Source: JBBDMC01 sp963826055
Lineage (GTDB): Bacteria; Pseudomonadota; Alphaproteobacteria; Rhizobiales; Kaistiaceae
Length of the DNA: 64,000 nucleotides
NCBI GenBank assembly: GCA_963826055.1
Contig: CAWGVO010000009.1
Span: forward strand, 1 to 64,000
Reading direction: 5' to 3'
Below are positions 27,560-37,150 of this stretch, one piece after another (the first letter of the stretch is position 1; the number at the start of each line of letters is the position of its first letter). The position numbers and the translations under genes are program-made. The notes beneath the pieces were generated by a model. The model was not told the origin of the DNA, searched no databases, and worked only from the letters and a program-made list of their open reading frames with translations.

Positions 27560-29338
27560 ATGACGGCGGGATTCGACGAGCAGCAACTGATCGGGGTCGA
27601 GATGGCCGAACCGCGCGGAGGCATCCTGCGCCGTGCGTTCCTTGGCGTTACCCATTTTTCCTCGCTCCATATCTTCACCAGCCTCACCCGGCGCATCATC
27701 GTCCTCAACCTGGCGGCGCTGGTGGTGCTGGTCTCCGGCATCATGTTTCTCAACCAGTTTCGCGCCGGCCTCATCGACGCGCGCGTCTCCAGCCTGCTGA
27801 CCCAGGGCGAGATCATCGCCGCGGCCATCGCCTCCTCGGCAACCGCCGACACCGACACCATCACCATCGACCCCGACAAGCTGCTCGACCTGCAGGCGGG
27901 TCAGAGCCTGTCGCCTCTCGACCAGCCGTACGAGGACCTCGATTTCTCCATCAACCCGGAGAAGGTCGCCCCGATTCTGCGCCGGCTGATCACGCCGACG
28001 CGCACCCGCGCCCGCATCTACGATCGCGACGGCACGCTGATCATCGATTCGCGCCACCTCTATTCGCGCGGCCAGATTCTGCGCTTCGACCTGCCGCCCC
28101 CGGAGACCAACACCGAATCGTGGCTGGAGACCGCCTGGCGCAAGTTCAACGTCTGGCTGTCGAGCCGCGACCTCCCGGTCTACACGGAGCTCGGTGGCGC
28201 CAACGGCCGCGGCTACGAGGAGGTCGCCTCCGCCCTCAACGGCTCGCCGATGCAGATCGTGCGCGTCAACGATCAGGGCGAGCTGATCGTCTCGGTCGCC
28301 GTTCCCATCCAGCGCTACCGCTCGGTCCACGGTGCCCTGTTGTTGTCCACCCAGGGCGGCGACATCGACGCCATTGTCCACGCCGAGCGGCTGGCGATCG
28401 TGCGCGTCTTCCTCGTCGCCGCCGGCGTCACGGTGCTGTTGTCGATCCTGCTCGCCGGCACCATCGCCGCACCGCTCCGCCGTCTCGCCGATGCCGCCAA
28501 CCGCGTGCGCCACCGCGTCACCGCGCGCCCGCAGATCCCCGACTTCAGCCAGCGCCGCGACGAGATCGGCAACCTCAGCCAGGCGCTGCGCGAGATGACC
28601 AGCGCGCTCTACAGCCGCATCGACGCCATCGAGAATTTCGCCGCCGACGTTGCCCACGAGATCAAGAATCCGCTGACGTCGCTGCGCAGCGCTGTGGAGA
28701 CGCTTCCGCTCGCCAAGACGCCGGAGGCGCAGGCGCGCCTTTCCGAGATCATCAAGCACGACATCAGGCGGCTCGACCGTCTGATCAGCGACATCTCCGA
28801 TGCCTCGCGCCTCGACGCCGAACTGTCGCGCCAGGACGCCACCCCCCTCGATCTCCGCCAACTCCTCACCACCGTGGTCGACATGGTGCGCACCGGCGGC
28901 GCCGCCGAGGGCATTAACCTCAAGCTCGAGTTCGCCGGCGCCGACCCCCGCGCCTACTTCGTCTGCGGCCACGACAGCCGCCTGGGACAGGTGTTCAACA
29001 ACCTGATCGACAACGCCCGCTCCTTCTGCTGCAAGGGTGGCACCGTCCGCGTCGCCGCGCGGCCGAAAGGCAACGTCGTCGAGGTGGTCATCGACGACGA
29101 CGGCCCCGGCATCCGCCCCGACCAGTTCGAGCGCATCTTCGAGCGCTTCTACACCGATCGTGACGGCAATGATTCGTTCGGCCAGAATTCCGGTCTCGGT
29201 CTGTCGATTTCCAAGCAGATCGTCGAGGCCCATCACGGCCGCATTTGGGCGGAGAACCGCACGCGTCCGAACGAGGTCGAAGGCGGCACGCCCATCGTTC
29301 TCGGCGCCCGTTTCACGGTGCGCCTGCCGGCGGCATGA
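27560..29338 (+). CDS. chvG: ChvG-type sensor histidine kinase
   Basis: Membrane kinase of 592 residues. A cytoplasmic N-terminus and a first membrane helix (about 50-70) are followed by a periplasmic sensor region (about 70-285). A second helix (about 288-310) leads to HAMP, then HisKA with the phospho-His in FAADVAHEIKNPLTSLRSAV, then HATPase_c (NLIDNARSF, DDDGPGIRPDQFERIF, GLGLSISKQI). It lies 24 bases after chvI and overlaps hprK by four bases. The chvI-chvG-hprK-EIIA-HPr order links envelope sensing with the regulatory PTS branch. Confidence 0.94.
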   Translation: MTAGFDEQQLIGVEMAEPRGGILRRAFLGVTHFSSLHIFTSLTRRIIVLNLAALVVLVSGIMFLNQFRAGLIDARVSSLLTQGEIIAAAIASSATADTDTITIDPDKLLDLQAGQSLSPLDQPYEDLDFSINPEKVAPILRRLITPTRTRARIYDRDGTLIIDSRHLYSRGQILRFDLPPPETNTESWLETAWRKFNVWLSSRDLPVYTELGGANGRGYEEVASALNGSPMQIVRVNDQGELIVSVAVPIQRYRSVHGALLLSTQGGDIDAIVHAERLAIVRVFLVAAGVTVLLSILLAGTIAAPLRRLADAANRVRHRVTARPQIPDFSQRRDEIGNLSQALREMTSALYSRIDAIENFAADVAHEIKNPLTSLRSAVETLPLAKTPEAQARLSEIIKHDIRRLDRLISDISDASRLDAELSRQDATPLDLRQLLTTVVDMVRTGGAAEGINLKLEFAGADPRAYFVCGHDSRLGQVFNNLIDNARSFCCKGGTVRVAARPKGNVVEVVIDDDGPGIRPDQFERIFERFYTDRDGNDSFGQNSGLGLSISKQIVEAHHGRIWAENRTRPNEVEGGTPIVLGARFTVRLPAA

Positions 29339-29790
29339 GTACGCCCGCCAATGTCCACGCCAGCGTTGCCCTGATCGGGGAGGGCGGTGTCCTCATTCGC
29401 GGCCCGTCGGGAAGCGGCAAGTCGTCGCTGCTGTTGTCGCTTCTCTGCGACCATGACGCCATGCTCGTCGCCGACGATCAGGTGCTGCTGAGCGCTGCCG
29501 ACGGCCGGCTTGTCGCCACCGTTCCCGATGAGATCGCCGGCCTCATGGAGGTCCGCGGCCTCGGCATCGTCCGCCGGCCGCACGTGTCGCCCGTGGTCGT
29601 TGATCTGGTTGTCGATCTGGCCCCGCTCGATGCCTGCCCGCGTCTGCCGCTGAGCGACGCCGAGGCGACGGCGGTCCTCGCCGGCGTTACCCTGCCGCGG
29701 CTGTACGTGGCGATCGGCTCCGGCGACGGTGCCGTCCGCGTCAAGGCGGCCCTCGCCGAATTCAGGCGGCGGGACGCCGGCGTCGCCTGA
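29335..29790 (+). CDS. hprK: HPr kinase/phosphatase, short alphaproteobacterial form
   Basis: Protein of 151 residues that matches only the catalytic C-terminal domain of HprK. The P-loop is RGPSGSGKSSLLLSLL at about residue 20, and the HprK signature is MEVRGLGIVRRP at about 70. The N-terminal domain of Gram-positive HprK is absent, which is normal in alphaproteobacteria. It would phosphorylate HPr on Ser, and the target HPr gene lies 500 bases downstream. The start overlaps the chvG stop. A 113-base spacer follows before the EIIA gene. Confidence 0.92.
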   Translation: MSTPANVHASVALIGEGGVLIRGPSGSGKSSLLLSLLCDHDAMLVADDQVLLSAADGRLVATVPDEIAGLMEVRGLGIVRRPHVSPVVVDLVVDLAPLDACPRLPLSDAEATAVLAGVTLPRLYVAIGSGDGAVRVKAALAEFRRRDAGVA

Positions 29791-29903
29791 CCGTCGACGG
29801 CCGCTTCCCCTCTTGCGTTGCACAATCGATTGGTCAAGATGTGCGCCCTGTGTCGGCGTCGGTTGGCCGGCGCGCAAGGAGGTGACGGGAGCTTGTCGGG
29901 CGT

Positions 29904-30306
29904 ATGATCGGTCTCGTCCTCGTCGCCCACGGCAGGCTCGCCGCCGAATTCCGCGCGGCCCTCGAGCACGTGGTGGGCCCCCAGTCCCAGATCGAAACCG
30001 TGTCCATCGGCCCCGACGATGATATCGAGCGCCGGCGTCAGGACATCGTCGATGCGGTCGCCCGGGTTGACGACGGCTCCGGCGTCGTCGTGCTCACCGA
30101 CATGTTCGGCGGCACCCCTTCCAACCTCGCCATTTCGGTGATGGCGGCCGGCAAGGTCGAGGTCATCGCCGGCGTCAACCTGCCGATGCTGATCAAGCTC
30201 GCCAGCGTGCGCGGCGAGGGGCGGCTCTCCGACGTCGATCGGCGAAGCCCAGGAAGCCGGGCGCAAGTACATCAACGTGGCGAGCCAGGTGCTGACCGGC
30301 AAGTGA
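29904..30306 (+). CDS. PTS EIIA, mannose-family (ManX/PtsA-like), frameshifted
   Basis: The N-terminus IGLVLVAHGRLAAEF holds the phosphoacceptor His at residue 9, and the middle LTDMFGGTPSNLAISVM is diagnostic of the mannose-class EIIA. The last part, EAQEAGRKYINVASQVLTGK, continues in the +1 frame after about 30237, where one extra G seems to be present. Read straight through, the frame merges with the HPr gene; read with the correction, the gene stops with TGA at 30304-30306, overlapping the HPr ATG. The protein would be about 133 residues. It likely acts in the nitrogen-related regulatory PTS, not in sugar uptake, since no EIIB/C is near. Confidence 0.85.
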
Positions 30307-30596
30307 TGGCCGCCGTCCCGCGCGTGCCGCTCGTCCGCGATCTCGTCATCGCCAACAAGCGCGGTCTGCACGCCCGCGCCGCCGCCCGCTTCGTCCAGTG
30401 CGCGGAGCGGTTCGACGCCACCGTCACCGTGTCGAAGGACCAGACCACCGTCGACGGCACCTCGATCATGGGCCTGATGATGCTGGCGGCCGTGCCGGGA
30501 TCGGTGATCCGCGTGACCGCCGAGGGCACCGAGGCGGAGGCGGTCCTTACGGCGCTGGTCGACCTGGTGGCCGGCCGCTTCGGCGAGGACGAATAG
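30306..30596 (+). CDS. HPr phosphocarrier protein
   Basis: Protein of 96 residues. The active His is in NKRGLHARAAARFVQ and the regulatory Ser site is in DGTSIMGLMMLAAVPG, which is the site HprK would phosphorylate. It has a slightly extended N-terminus (MAAVPRVPLVRDL), as in other alphaproteobacterial HPr proteins. The ATG overlaps the TGA of the corrected EIIA frame. It would relay phosphate between EI and EIIA; EI is not in this window. Confidence 0.92.
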   Translation: MAAVPRVPLVRDLVIANKRGLHARAAARFVQCAERFDATVTVSKDQTTVDGTSIMGLMMLAAVPGSVIRVTAEGTEAEAVLTALVDLVAGRFGEDE

Positions 30597-30604
30597 GCGG
30601 TCGC

Positions 30605-30620
30605 ATAAAGAAATCCTTAT
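30605..30620. promoter_or_regulatory. Candidate operator upstream of ahcY
   Basis: ATAAAGAAATCCTTAT is an imperfect inverted repeat (six of eight half-site positions match) in an AT-rich island directly after the HPr stop and about 90 bases before ahcY. Alphaproteobacterial SAM/SAH-cycle genes can be controlled by ArsR-type SahR regulators with AT-rich palindromes of this general look; I recall the motif only loosely, so the assignment is tentative. Confidence 0.35.
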
Positions 30621-30708
30621 ATCGTTATTGCCCCCCGTCCCGGTGGCGGCTATAAACGCGCCACCTAGGAAATCCTGCCATTTCAGCCAACCCGGAGGCC
30701 TTTTACCG

Positions 30709-32114
30709 ATGCCGGAACTGCCCCAGTACGTCGTCAAGGACATCGCCCACGCCGATTTCGGCCGCAAGGAGATCGACATCGCCGAGACCGAGATGCCGGG
30801 GCTGATGGCCTGCCGGGAGGAGTTCGGTGCGGCGAAGCCGCTCGTCCGGCGCCCGCATCTCCGGCTCCCTCCACATGACCATCCAGACCGCGGTGCTGAT
30901 CGAGACGCTGAAAGTGCTCGGCGCCGACGTGCGCTGGGCCTCGTGCAACATCTTCTCCACCCAGGATCACGCCGCCGCGGCCATCGCCGCCACCGGCACG
31001 CCGGTGTTCGCCGTCAAGGGCGAGTCGCTGGAGGAGTACTGGACCTATACGGACGCGATCTTCCAGTGGCCCGACGGGCAGCCGACCAACATGATCCTCG
31101 ACGACGGTGGCGATGCGACCATGTACATCCTGCTCGGCGCCCGCGCCGAGGAGGGCGAGGACGTGCTCGTCCAAGCCGACCTCGGAGGAAGAGGAAGTCC
31201 TCTTCGCCCAGATCAGGACGCGCATGGCCGCCTCGCCCCGGCTGGTTCGTCAAGCAGCGCCACGCCATCCGCGGCGTCACCGAGGAGACCACCACCGGCG
31301 TCAACCGCCTCTACCAGCTGATGGAGAAGGGGCGGCTGCCGTTCCCGGCGATCAACGTCAACGACAGCGTCACCAAGTCGAAGTTCGACAACAAGTACGG
31401 CGTGCAAGGAATAGCCTGGTCGACGGCATCCGCCGCGGCACCGACGTGATGATGGCCGGCAAGGTGGCGGTGGTCTGCGGCTACGGCGACGTCGGCAAGG
31501 GCTCGGCGGCGAGCTTGCGCGGTGCCGGCGCCCGCGTCGTGGTGACCGAGATCGACCCGATCTGCGCCCTCCAGGCGGCAATGGACGGCTTCGCCGTCGC
31601 CACGCTCGAGGAAGCCGCGCCCACCGCCGACATCGTCATCACCGCGACCGGCAACAAGGACGTGGTCACCCTCGACCACATGCGCGCCATGAAGGACATG
31701 GTGATCCTCGGCAACATCGGTCACTTCGACAACGAGATCCAGGTCGCCAACCTCAAGAACTTCAAGTGGACCAACATCAAGCCGCAGGTCGACATGATCG
31801 AGTTTCCCGACGGCAAGCGGCTGATCCTGCTGTCCGAGGGGCGCCTGCTCAACCTCGGCAACGCCACCGGCCACCCGTCCTTCGTCATGTCGGCGAGCTT
31901 CTCCAACCAGGTGCTGGCCCAGATCGAGCTGTTCACCAAGGGGGACAAGTACGCCAACAAGGTCTACGTGCTGCCCAAGCACCTCGACGAGAAGGTGGCC
32001 CGCCTCCACCTCGCCAAGCTCGGCGTGCACCTCAGCGAATTGTCCCCCGACCAGGCGGAGTACATCGGCGTGAAGCCGCAGGGCCCCTTCAAGCCGGAGC
32101 ACTACCGCTACTGA
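30709..32114 (+). CDS. ahcY: Adenosylhomocysteinase, interrupted by four apparent frameshifts
   Basis: SAH hydrolase, which regenerates homocysteine and adenosine after SAM-dependent methylation. All parts of the protein can be followed by switching frame: YVVKDIAHADFGRKEIDIAE, then GARISGSLHMTIQTAVLIET, then VKQRHAIRGVTEETTTGVNR, then the NAD-binding GYGDVGKGSAASLRGAGARV, ending in the family C-terminus PFKPEHYRY. Shifts lie near 30843, 31178, 31240 (CCCC where CCC is expected) and 31400-31412. Corrected length is about 467 residues, normal for the family. Loss of every segment boundary but no coding content argues for sequence errors. Confidence 0.88.
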
Positions 32115-32369
32115 GCTTCGTCGACGGCTCGCGGGCGCTCGCTCTTCCTCTCCCGGAACGGGGATAACGGTGGGAAGCGGCGCCCGCGGCGTGCGCGGGA
32201 GCAACACGTTGGAAAAAAACGGCAACCGGCCCCGGTGCCGGCGGTTTCATCGCGATCTGGCGAGCTAAATTGAAGGTGATTCGCGAAGGGCGCGCGAGCG
32301 AGCCCGCGTTGACACGCGGTTGAAAGCCAAAGCCTTGAGTATCGGGACGCGGCGGAAGGGGGCCTCTGC

Positions 32370-34856
32370 ATGCTTCGGCATGGCAGGAAGACCGCAGCGA
32401 TTCTCCTGGCGCCGGGCGCCCTCTGGTGCGCCGGCATTCTTACCGCCTCCGCCGGGCACGCCCAGATCCGTTCCGGCCGCCGGAATGTTCAGCGACAACC
32501 TCGACCCCCGCCAGGTCGTTCTGATCGCGTCGCTGCTCGGCGCCGTCATCTTCTCGGTACTCAGCGCCATCGCCCTGATCCGCGCCCGCAACCGCGCCGA
32601 GGCGGAGAACGTGCGCCTGCGCGGCGAGGTCGGCGAACTGAAGGCCGCCGCCGATCGCGCCGAGGCGCTGGTGGACGAGGAGGAAGAGCGGCTGGTCGCC
32701 TGGAGCGGACCGGCCGATGTGCCGGTTGTCGCCGGCTCCCTGCCGTTGGCCGCCGGCGCCCCCGCCGACCACGCCGCCTTCCTCGACTTCCGCACCTGGC
32801 TCAAGCCCGATTCCGCCAGCCGGCTCGATTTCCTCATCAGCCGCCTGCGCAATCAGGGTGAACCGTTCATCCAGGTGGTGATGACCACCGTCGGCCGGCT
32901 GATCGAGGTGCGCGGCCGCACCGTCGGCGGTTCCGCGGTGGTGCGCTTTCGCGACTTGACCGGCGAACGCCTTGCCCGCGTGCGCATCGAGGCGCGCCAC
33001 GACATGCTCGCCGCCGAGGTCGAGACCATGCGGTCGATGCTGTCCATGACGCCGATGCCGATCTGGCTGCGCGACGACAGCGGCGCGCTGGTCTGGGTCA
33101 ACAACGCGTACGCCGCCGCCGTCGAGGCCCGCGATGCCGACGATGCGGTTGCCCGCCGGCCTCGAACTGCTCGACACCGCCGGCCGCAAGATCATCGCCG
33201 CCGCCCACGCCGCCGGTCCGGTGTTCACCAAACGCTTGCCGGCCATCGTCGCCGGCTCGCGGCGCATCTTCGACGTCGCCGACGTCGCCTCGGAGGACGG
33301 CAGCGCCGGCATCGGCATCGACGTCACCGAGATCGAGGCGGCCCATGCGGCGCTCCGCCGCGAGGTCGAGTTCAACGCCCGCACCCTCGACCAGCTGCAG
33401 ACCGCCGTCGCCATCTTCGGCCCCGATCGCCGTCTCAAGTCTTACAACGCCGCCTACCGCGCCCTGTTCGACCTCGACGCCGCCTTCCTCGATTCCGCCC
33501 CCGACGAAGGGGCCGTGCTCGATCGCCTGAGGTCCGGCGGCAAGCTGCCCGAGCAGGCGGATTTTCGCAGCTGGCGCACGGAACTCATGTCCGCCTATCG
33601 CTCGGTCGAGGCGCGCGAATTCTGGTGGCACCTGCCCGACGGGCAGACGCTGCGCGTCATCGCCAATCCCCATCCCCAGGGCGGCATGACCTGGGTCTAC
33701 GAGAACGTCACCGAGCGCCTCGGCCTGGAAAGCCGCTACAACGCGCTGGTCAGCGTCCAGGGCGCCACCCTCGACCACCTCAGCGAAGGCGTCGCGGTGT
33801 TCGGCTCCGACGGCCGCCTGCGCCTGCACAACCCGTCGTTCGCCGCCATCTGGTCGCTGGACGAGGACCTGCTCGATCAGCGTCCCCACATCACTGAGAT
33901 CGTCGAGGCCTGCCGCCGCCCCAACGACGACGAGGCCGTCTGGCAGCGCCTCACCACGTCCGTCGCCGGCGTCGACGAGAACCGCGGTTCCGATCGCCGG
34001 CCGCACCGAGCGCCCCGACGGCCGCGTCATCGACTACGCCACCGTGCCGCTGCCCGACGGCCAGAACATGGTCACCTTCGTCGATACCACCGACACCGTT
34101 CAGGTGGAGCGGGCGCTGGTGGAGCGCAACGAGGCGCTGGTCGCCGCCGACGCTCTCAAGAACGCCTTCATCCACCACGTCTCCTACGAACTGCGCTCGC
34201 CGCTCACCAACATCATCGGTTTCGCCCAGCTCCTCAGCGACGCCAACATCGGCCCGCTCAACGAGAAGCAACGCGAGTACACCGGCTACATCATGTCATC
34301 GAGCGCGGCGCTGCTCGCCATCGTCAACGACATCCTCGATCTCACCACCATCGACGCCGGCATCATGGAGCTCGAACTCGGCCAGGTCGACATCGTCTCC
34401 ACCGTCGCCGCCGTCGTCGATGAACTGCACGACCGCCTGACCGAGGCCCGCATCCAGCTTGTCGTCAATCTCGACCCGGAGATCGGCGGCTTCGTCGCCG
34501 ACCGCAACCGCGTCCGCCAGATCCTGTCCAATCTGCTCTCCAACGCCATCGCCTTCTCGCCCGAGGGCGGCCGCGTCGCCATCGGCGCGAAGAAGACCGA
34601 GGAGGCCGTCGAGTTCACCGTTTCCGACGAGGGCCCCGGCATCCCGGCCGACTTCATCGGCAGCGTCTTCGACCGCTTCGCCAGCATGCCGCGCGGCTCC
34701 GGCCGCGGCGGCGTCGGGCTGGGGCTCGCCATCGTCAAGAGCTTCGTCGATCTCCACGGCGGCGGCGTCACGATCGCCTCCGAGGAGGGCAGCGGCGCAC
34801 GCGTCACCGTCCGGCTGCCGACCGCTCCGACGGCGGCCGCCGTCGCCGCCGAATAG
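32370..34856 (+). CDS. divL: DivL-type PAS sensor kinase homologue with Tyr in place of His, three apparent frameshifts
   Basis: Protein of about 828 residues after correction. An N-terminal hydrophobic segment and a membrane helix (DPRQVVLIASLLGAVIFSVL) come first, then a coiled linker, several PAS-like repeats and a HisKA-HATPase_c module. The dimerisation helix reads HHVSYELRSPLTNIIGF: a Tyr (codon 34185-34187) occupies the usual phospho-His position, the hallmark of the cell-cycle regulator DivL. ATP-site boxes follow (NLLSNAIAFS, DEGPGIPADF, GVGLGLAIVKSF). Shifts are near 32475, 33157 and 33988. If the first is real, translation could begin at the ATG at 32486. ahcY and tsaE flank it, the usual alphaproteobacterial order. 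Confidence 0.85.
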
Positions 34857-34880
34857 GCCGGGCGTCCGCCCGGTGGGCCC

Positions 34881-36359
34881 ATGGCCGACCCGTTCCTCGT
34901 CCTCAACCTGCCCAACGAAGCGGCGACCGCCGCCTTCGCCGAGGACGTCGGCGCCTGCCTCACCCGCGGCGACGCCGTGGCGCTGTCGGGCGGCCTCGGC
35001 GTCGGCAAGACCACGTTCGCACGCGCGCTCCTGCGTGCGCTCGCCGGCGATCCGTCGCTGGAGGTGCCGAGCCCGACCTTCACCCTGGTGCAGACCTACG
35101 CCTTCGACCGCTTCGCCGTTGCCCACGTCGACCTATACCGCCTGTCGGATCCGGCCGAGATCGAGGAGATCGGCCTCGCCGACGCCCTTGCCAACGGCGC
35201 CGTCCTGATCGAGTGGCCGGAGCGCGCCGCCGGCCGTCTTCCCTCCGGCTGCCTCGACATTTCGCTCGCCATCGCCGGCACCGGCCGCCGCGCCACCGTC
35301 ACCGGGCCGGACGAGTGGCGCGCGCGCCTCGAGCGCAGCCGTGCCGTCCGCGCCTTCCTCGACCGGAGCGGCTACGCCGGCGCCACCCGCCGGCCCATTG
35401 CCGGCGACGCCTCCACCCGCCGTTACGAGCGCGTCCGCGCCGATACGAACCGCGCGGTGCTGATGGATTGGCCGCGGAGCGGGGCGGCCCCGGTCGGCGA
35501 CCGCCGCTTCGCGTATCGCGCCCACGACGTTGGCGCCTTCGTCGCCGTCGACGAGGCCTTGCGGGGTGCGGGCCTCTCGGCACCGGCGATCTATGCCACC
35601 GACGTCGCCGACGGTTTCGCGCTGATGGAGGACTTCGGCACCGAAGGCATCGTCCGCGATGACGCGCCGCTCGCCGAGCGCTACCGGGCGGTGATCGAGG
35701 TGCTGGCCGCCATCCACGCCACGCCGCGCCCGGCCTCCGTTCCCGCCCCTGGCGGCGGCCTCCACCGGCTGCCGGCGCTCTCCGCCGAGGCGCTCACCCC
35801 GGAGATCGACCTCTTCGTCGACTGGTACGTGCCCCACGCCACCGGGGCCCCGCTTTCGGACGACGCGCTCGCCGATCTCGCCCGGCTATGGTCGCCCCTG
35901 TTCGACCGTCTGGCGGCCACCGAGCGGAGCTGGGTGCTCTTCGACGTTCAGTCGGCCAACCTCTTCTGGCTCGCCGACCGGCCGCGCCTGAAGCGCGTCG
36001 GCCTCATCGACGTTCAGGACATGTTCTTCGGCCCCGCCGCCTACGATGTCGCCTCGCTCTGCCAGGACGCCCGGGTAACCATACCGCCGGCTCTGGAGGA
36101 GGAACTCCGCGGTCACTATGTCGCGCTCCGCCGCGCCGCCGACCCCGGCTTCGACCCGCAGGCCTTCGCCGCCGCCTATGCCATCCTCGCCACCCTCAGG
36201 GCCTTGAAGAACCTTGGCGTCTTCGCCCGCCAGGCCGACCATCTCGGCCAATCCCGCTATCTGCGACATATCCCCCGCGTCCGCGAATATCTTGTCCGCA
36301 ACTTCGCCCATCCGGTTCTCTCCGATCTCTCGGTCTGGTATGGGAGGCATCTGCCGTAG
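34881..36359 (+). CDS. TsaE ATPase fused to an AmgK-like sugar phosphotransferase
   Basis: A single 492-residue frame with two domains. Residues 1-150 are TsaE, the t6A-synthesis ATPase: P-loop SGGLGVGKTTFARAL, then SPTFTLVQTYAF, HVDLYRLSDPAEIEEIG and LIEWPERA. Residues about 160-490 are an aminoglycoside-phosphotransferase-fold kinase like AmgK (N-acetylmuramate/N-acetylglucosamine kinase): the Asp-Asn loop is VLFDVQSANLFWL and the metal Asp is in RVGLIDVQDMFFGP. The usual HxD/LRD box is LFD here. The fusion is known in alphaproteobacteria. The adjacent MurU-like gene supports a peptidoglycan-sugar role for the second half. Confidence 0.9.
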   Translation: MADPFLVLNLPNEAATAAFAEDVGACLTRGDAVALSGGLGVGKTTFARALLRALAGDPSLEVPSPTFTLVQTYAFDRFAVAHVDLYRLSDPAEIEEIGLADALANGAVLIEWPERAAGRLPSGCLDISLAIAGTGRRATVTGPDEWRARLERSRAVRAFLDRSGYAGATRRPIAGDASTRRYERVRADTNRAVLMDWPRSGAAPVGDRRFAYRAHDVGAFVAVDEALRGAGLSAPAIYATDVADGFALMEDFGTEGIVRDDAPLAERYRAVIEVLAAIHATPRPASVPAPGGGLHRLPALSAEALTPEIDLFVDWYVPHATGAPLSDDALADLARLWSPLFDRLAATERSWVLFDVQSANLFWLADRPRLKRVGLIDVQDMFFGPAAYDVASLCQDARVTIPPALEEELRGHYVALRRAADPGFDPQAFAAAYAILATLRALKNLGVFARQADHLGQSRYLRHIPRVREYLVRNFAHPVLSDLSVWYGRHLP

Positions 36360-36377
36360 GTCTCCCTGGCCTTGAAA

Positions 36378-37145
36378 ATGAACGCCGAGCCGTCCGCCAG
36401 CCGCGCCATAGAACGGATTGCCGACAGCCGGCGGCCGACTCGCGCCATGATCCTCGCTGCCGGTCTCGGCAAGCGCATGCGGCCGATCTCGGCGACGACG
36501 CCAAAGCCGCTGGTCGAGGTCGGCGGTCGCGCCCTCATCGACCGCGCCCTCGACCGGCTGGAGACGGCCGGCGTCACCAGCGTCGTCGTCAACGTCCACT
36601 ACATGCCGGAGCTCATCCGCGTTCATGTCGAACGCCGCGGCAGTCCGCCGGTCACCTTCTCCGACGAGCGCGACCGCCTGCTCGACACCGGCGGTGGCGT
36701 CGCCAAGGCGCTGCCGCATCTCGGCGACCAGCCGTTCTACCTGCTCAATTCCAATTCGTTCTGGATCGAGGGGCCGCGCCCGAACCTCGCGTGGCTTGCC
36801 GCCGGCTGGCGCGGCGATTCCATGGATGCGCTGCTGCTGGTCGCCTCGACCGTGCGCTCGATCGGCTACAACGGTCGCGGCGACTTCCGCATGGGCCCCG
36901 ACGGGCGTTTGGTTCGCCGGCCGGAGCGCGAGGTGGCGCCGTTCGTTTACGCCGGTGCCGCGATCCTGCATCCGCGCCTGTTCGCCGACTGCCCCAAGGG
37001 GCCATTTTCCCTGAACCTTCTGTTCGACCGCGCGATCGAGAACGGGCGCCTCTACGGTGTGCGCATGGACGGCCTGTGGATCCACGTCGGCACGCCGCAG
37101 GCGGTCGGTGAGGCAGAGCTTTCGATCGCCGACAGCGCCGCCTGA
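36378..37145 (+). CDS. MurU-like nucleotidyltransferase
   Basis: Sugar-1-phosphate nucleotidyltransferase of 255 residues. The signature AMILAAGLGKRMRPISATTP with KPLVEVGGRALIDRALDRL is at about residues 22-60, and the acidic metal site lies nearby. In Pseudomonas, AmgK and MurU convert recycled MurNAc into UDP-MurNAc; the same pairing here suggests the same pathway, with substrates inferred. The ATG at 36378 was chosen over a TTG two codons earlier. addB begins five bases after the stop. Confidence 0.88.
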   Translation: MNAEPSASRAIERIADSRRPTRAMILAAGLGKRMRPISATTPKPLVEVGGRALIDRALDRLETAGVTSVVVNVHYMPELIRVHVERRGSPPVTFSDERDRLLDTGGGVAKALPHLGDQPFYLLNSNSFWIEGPRPNLAWLAAGWRGDSMDALLLVASTVRSIGYNGRGDFRMGPDGRLVRRPEREVAPFVYAGAAILHPRLFADCPKGPFSLNLLFDRAIENGRLYGVRMDGLWIHVGTPQAVGEAELSIADSAA

Positions 37146-37150
37146 CGGCG

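Noticed and set aside
30709..32114. ahcY as a decayed pseudogene or as programmed frameshifting
   Set aside because: No slippery sequences with downstream structure were seen at the shifts, and all conserved residues persist. Four independent shifts in 1.4 kb fit sequence error better.
32185..32260. Run of T on the - strand next to GC-rich arms after ahcY, as a terminator
   Set aside because: The arms do not pair cleanly and no - strand gene lies there; on the + strand no T-run follows.
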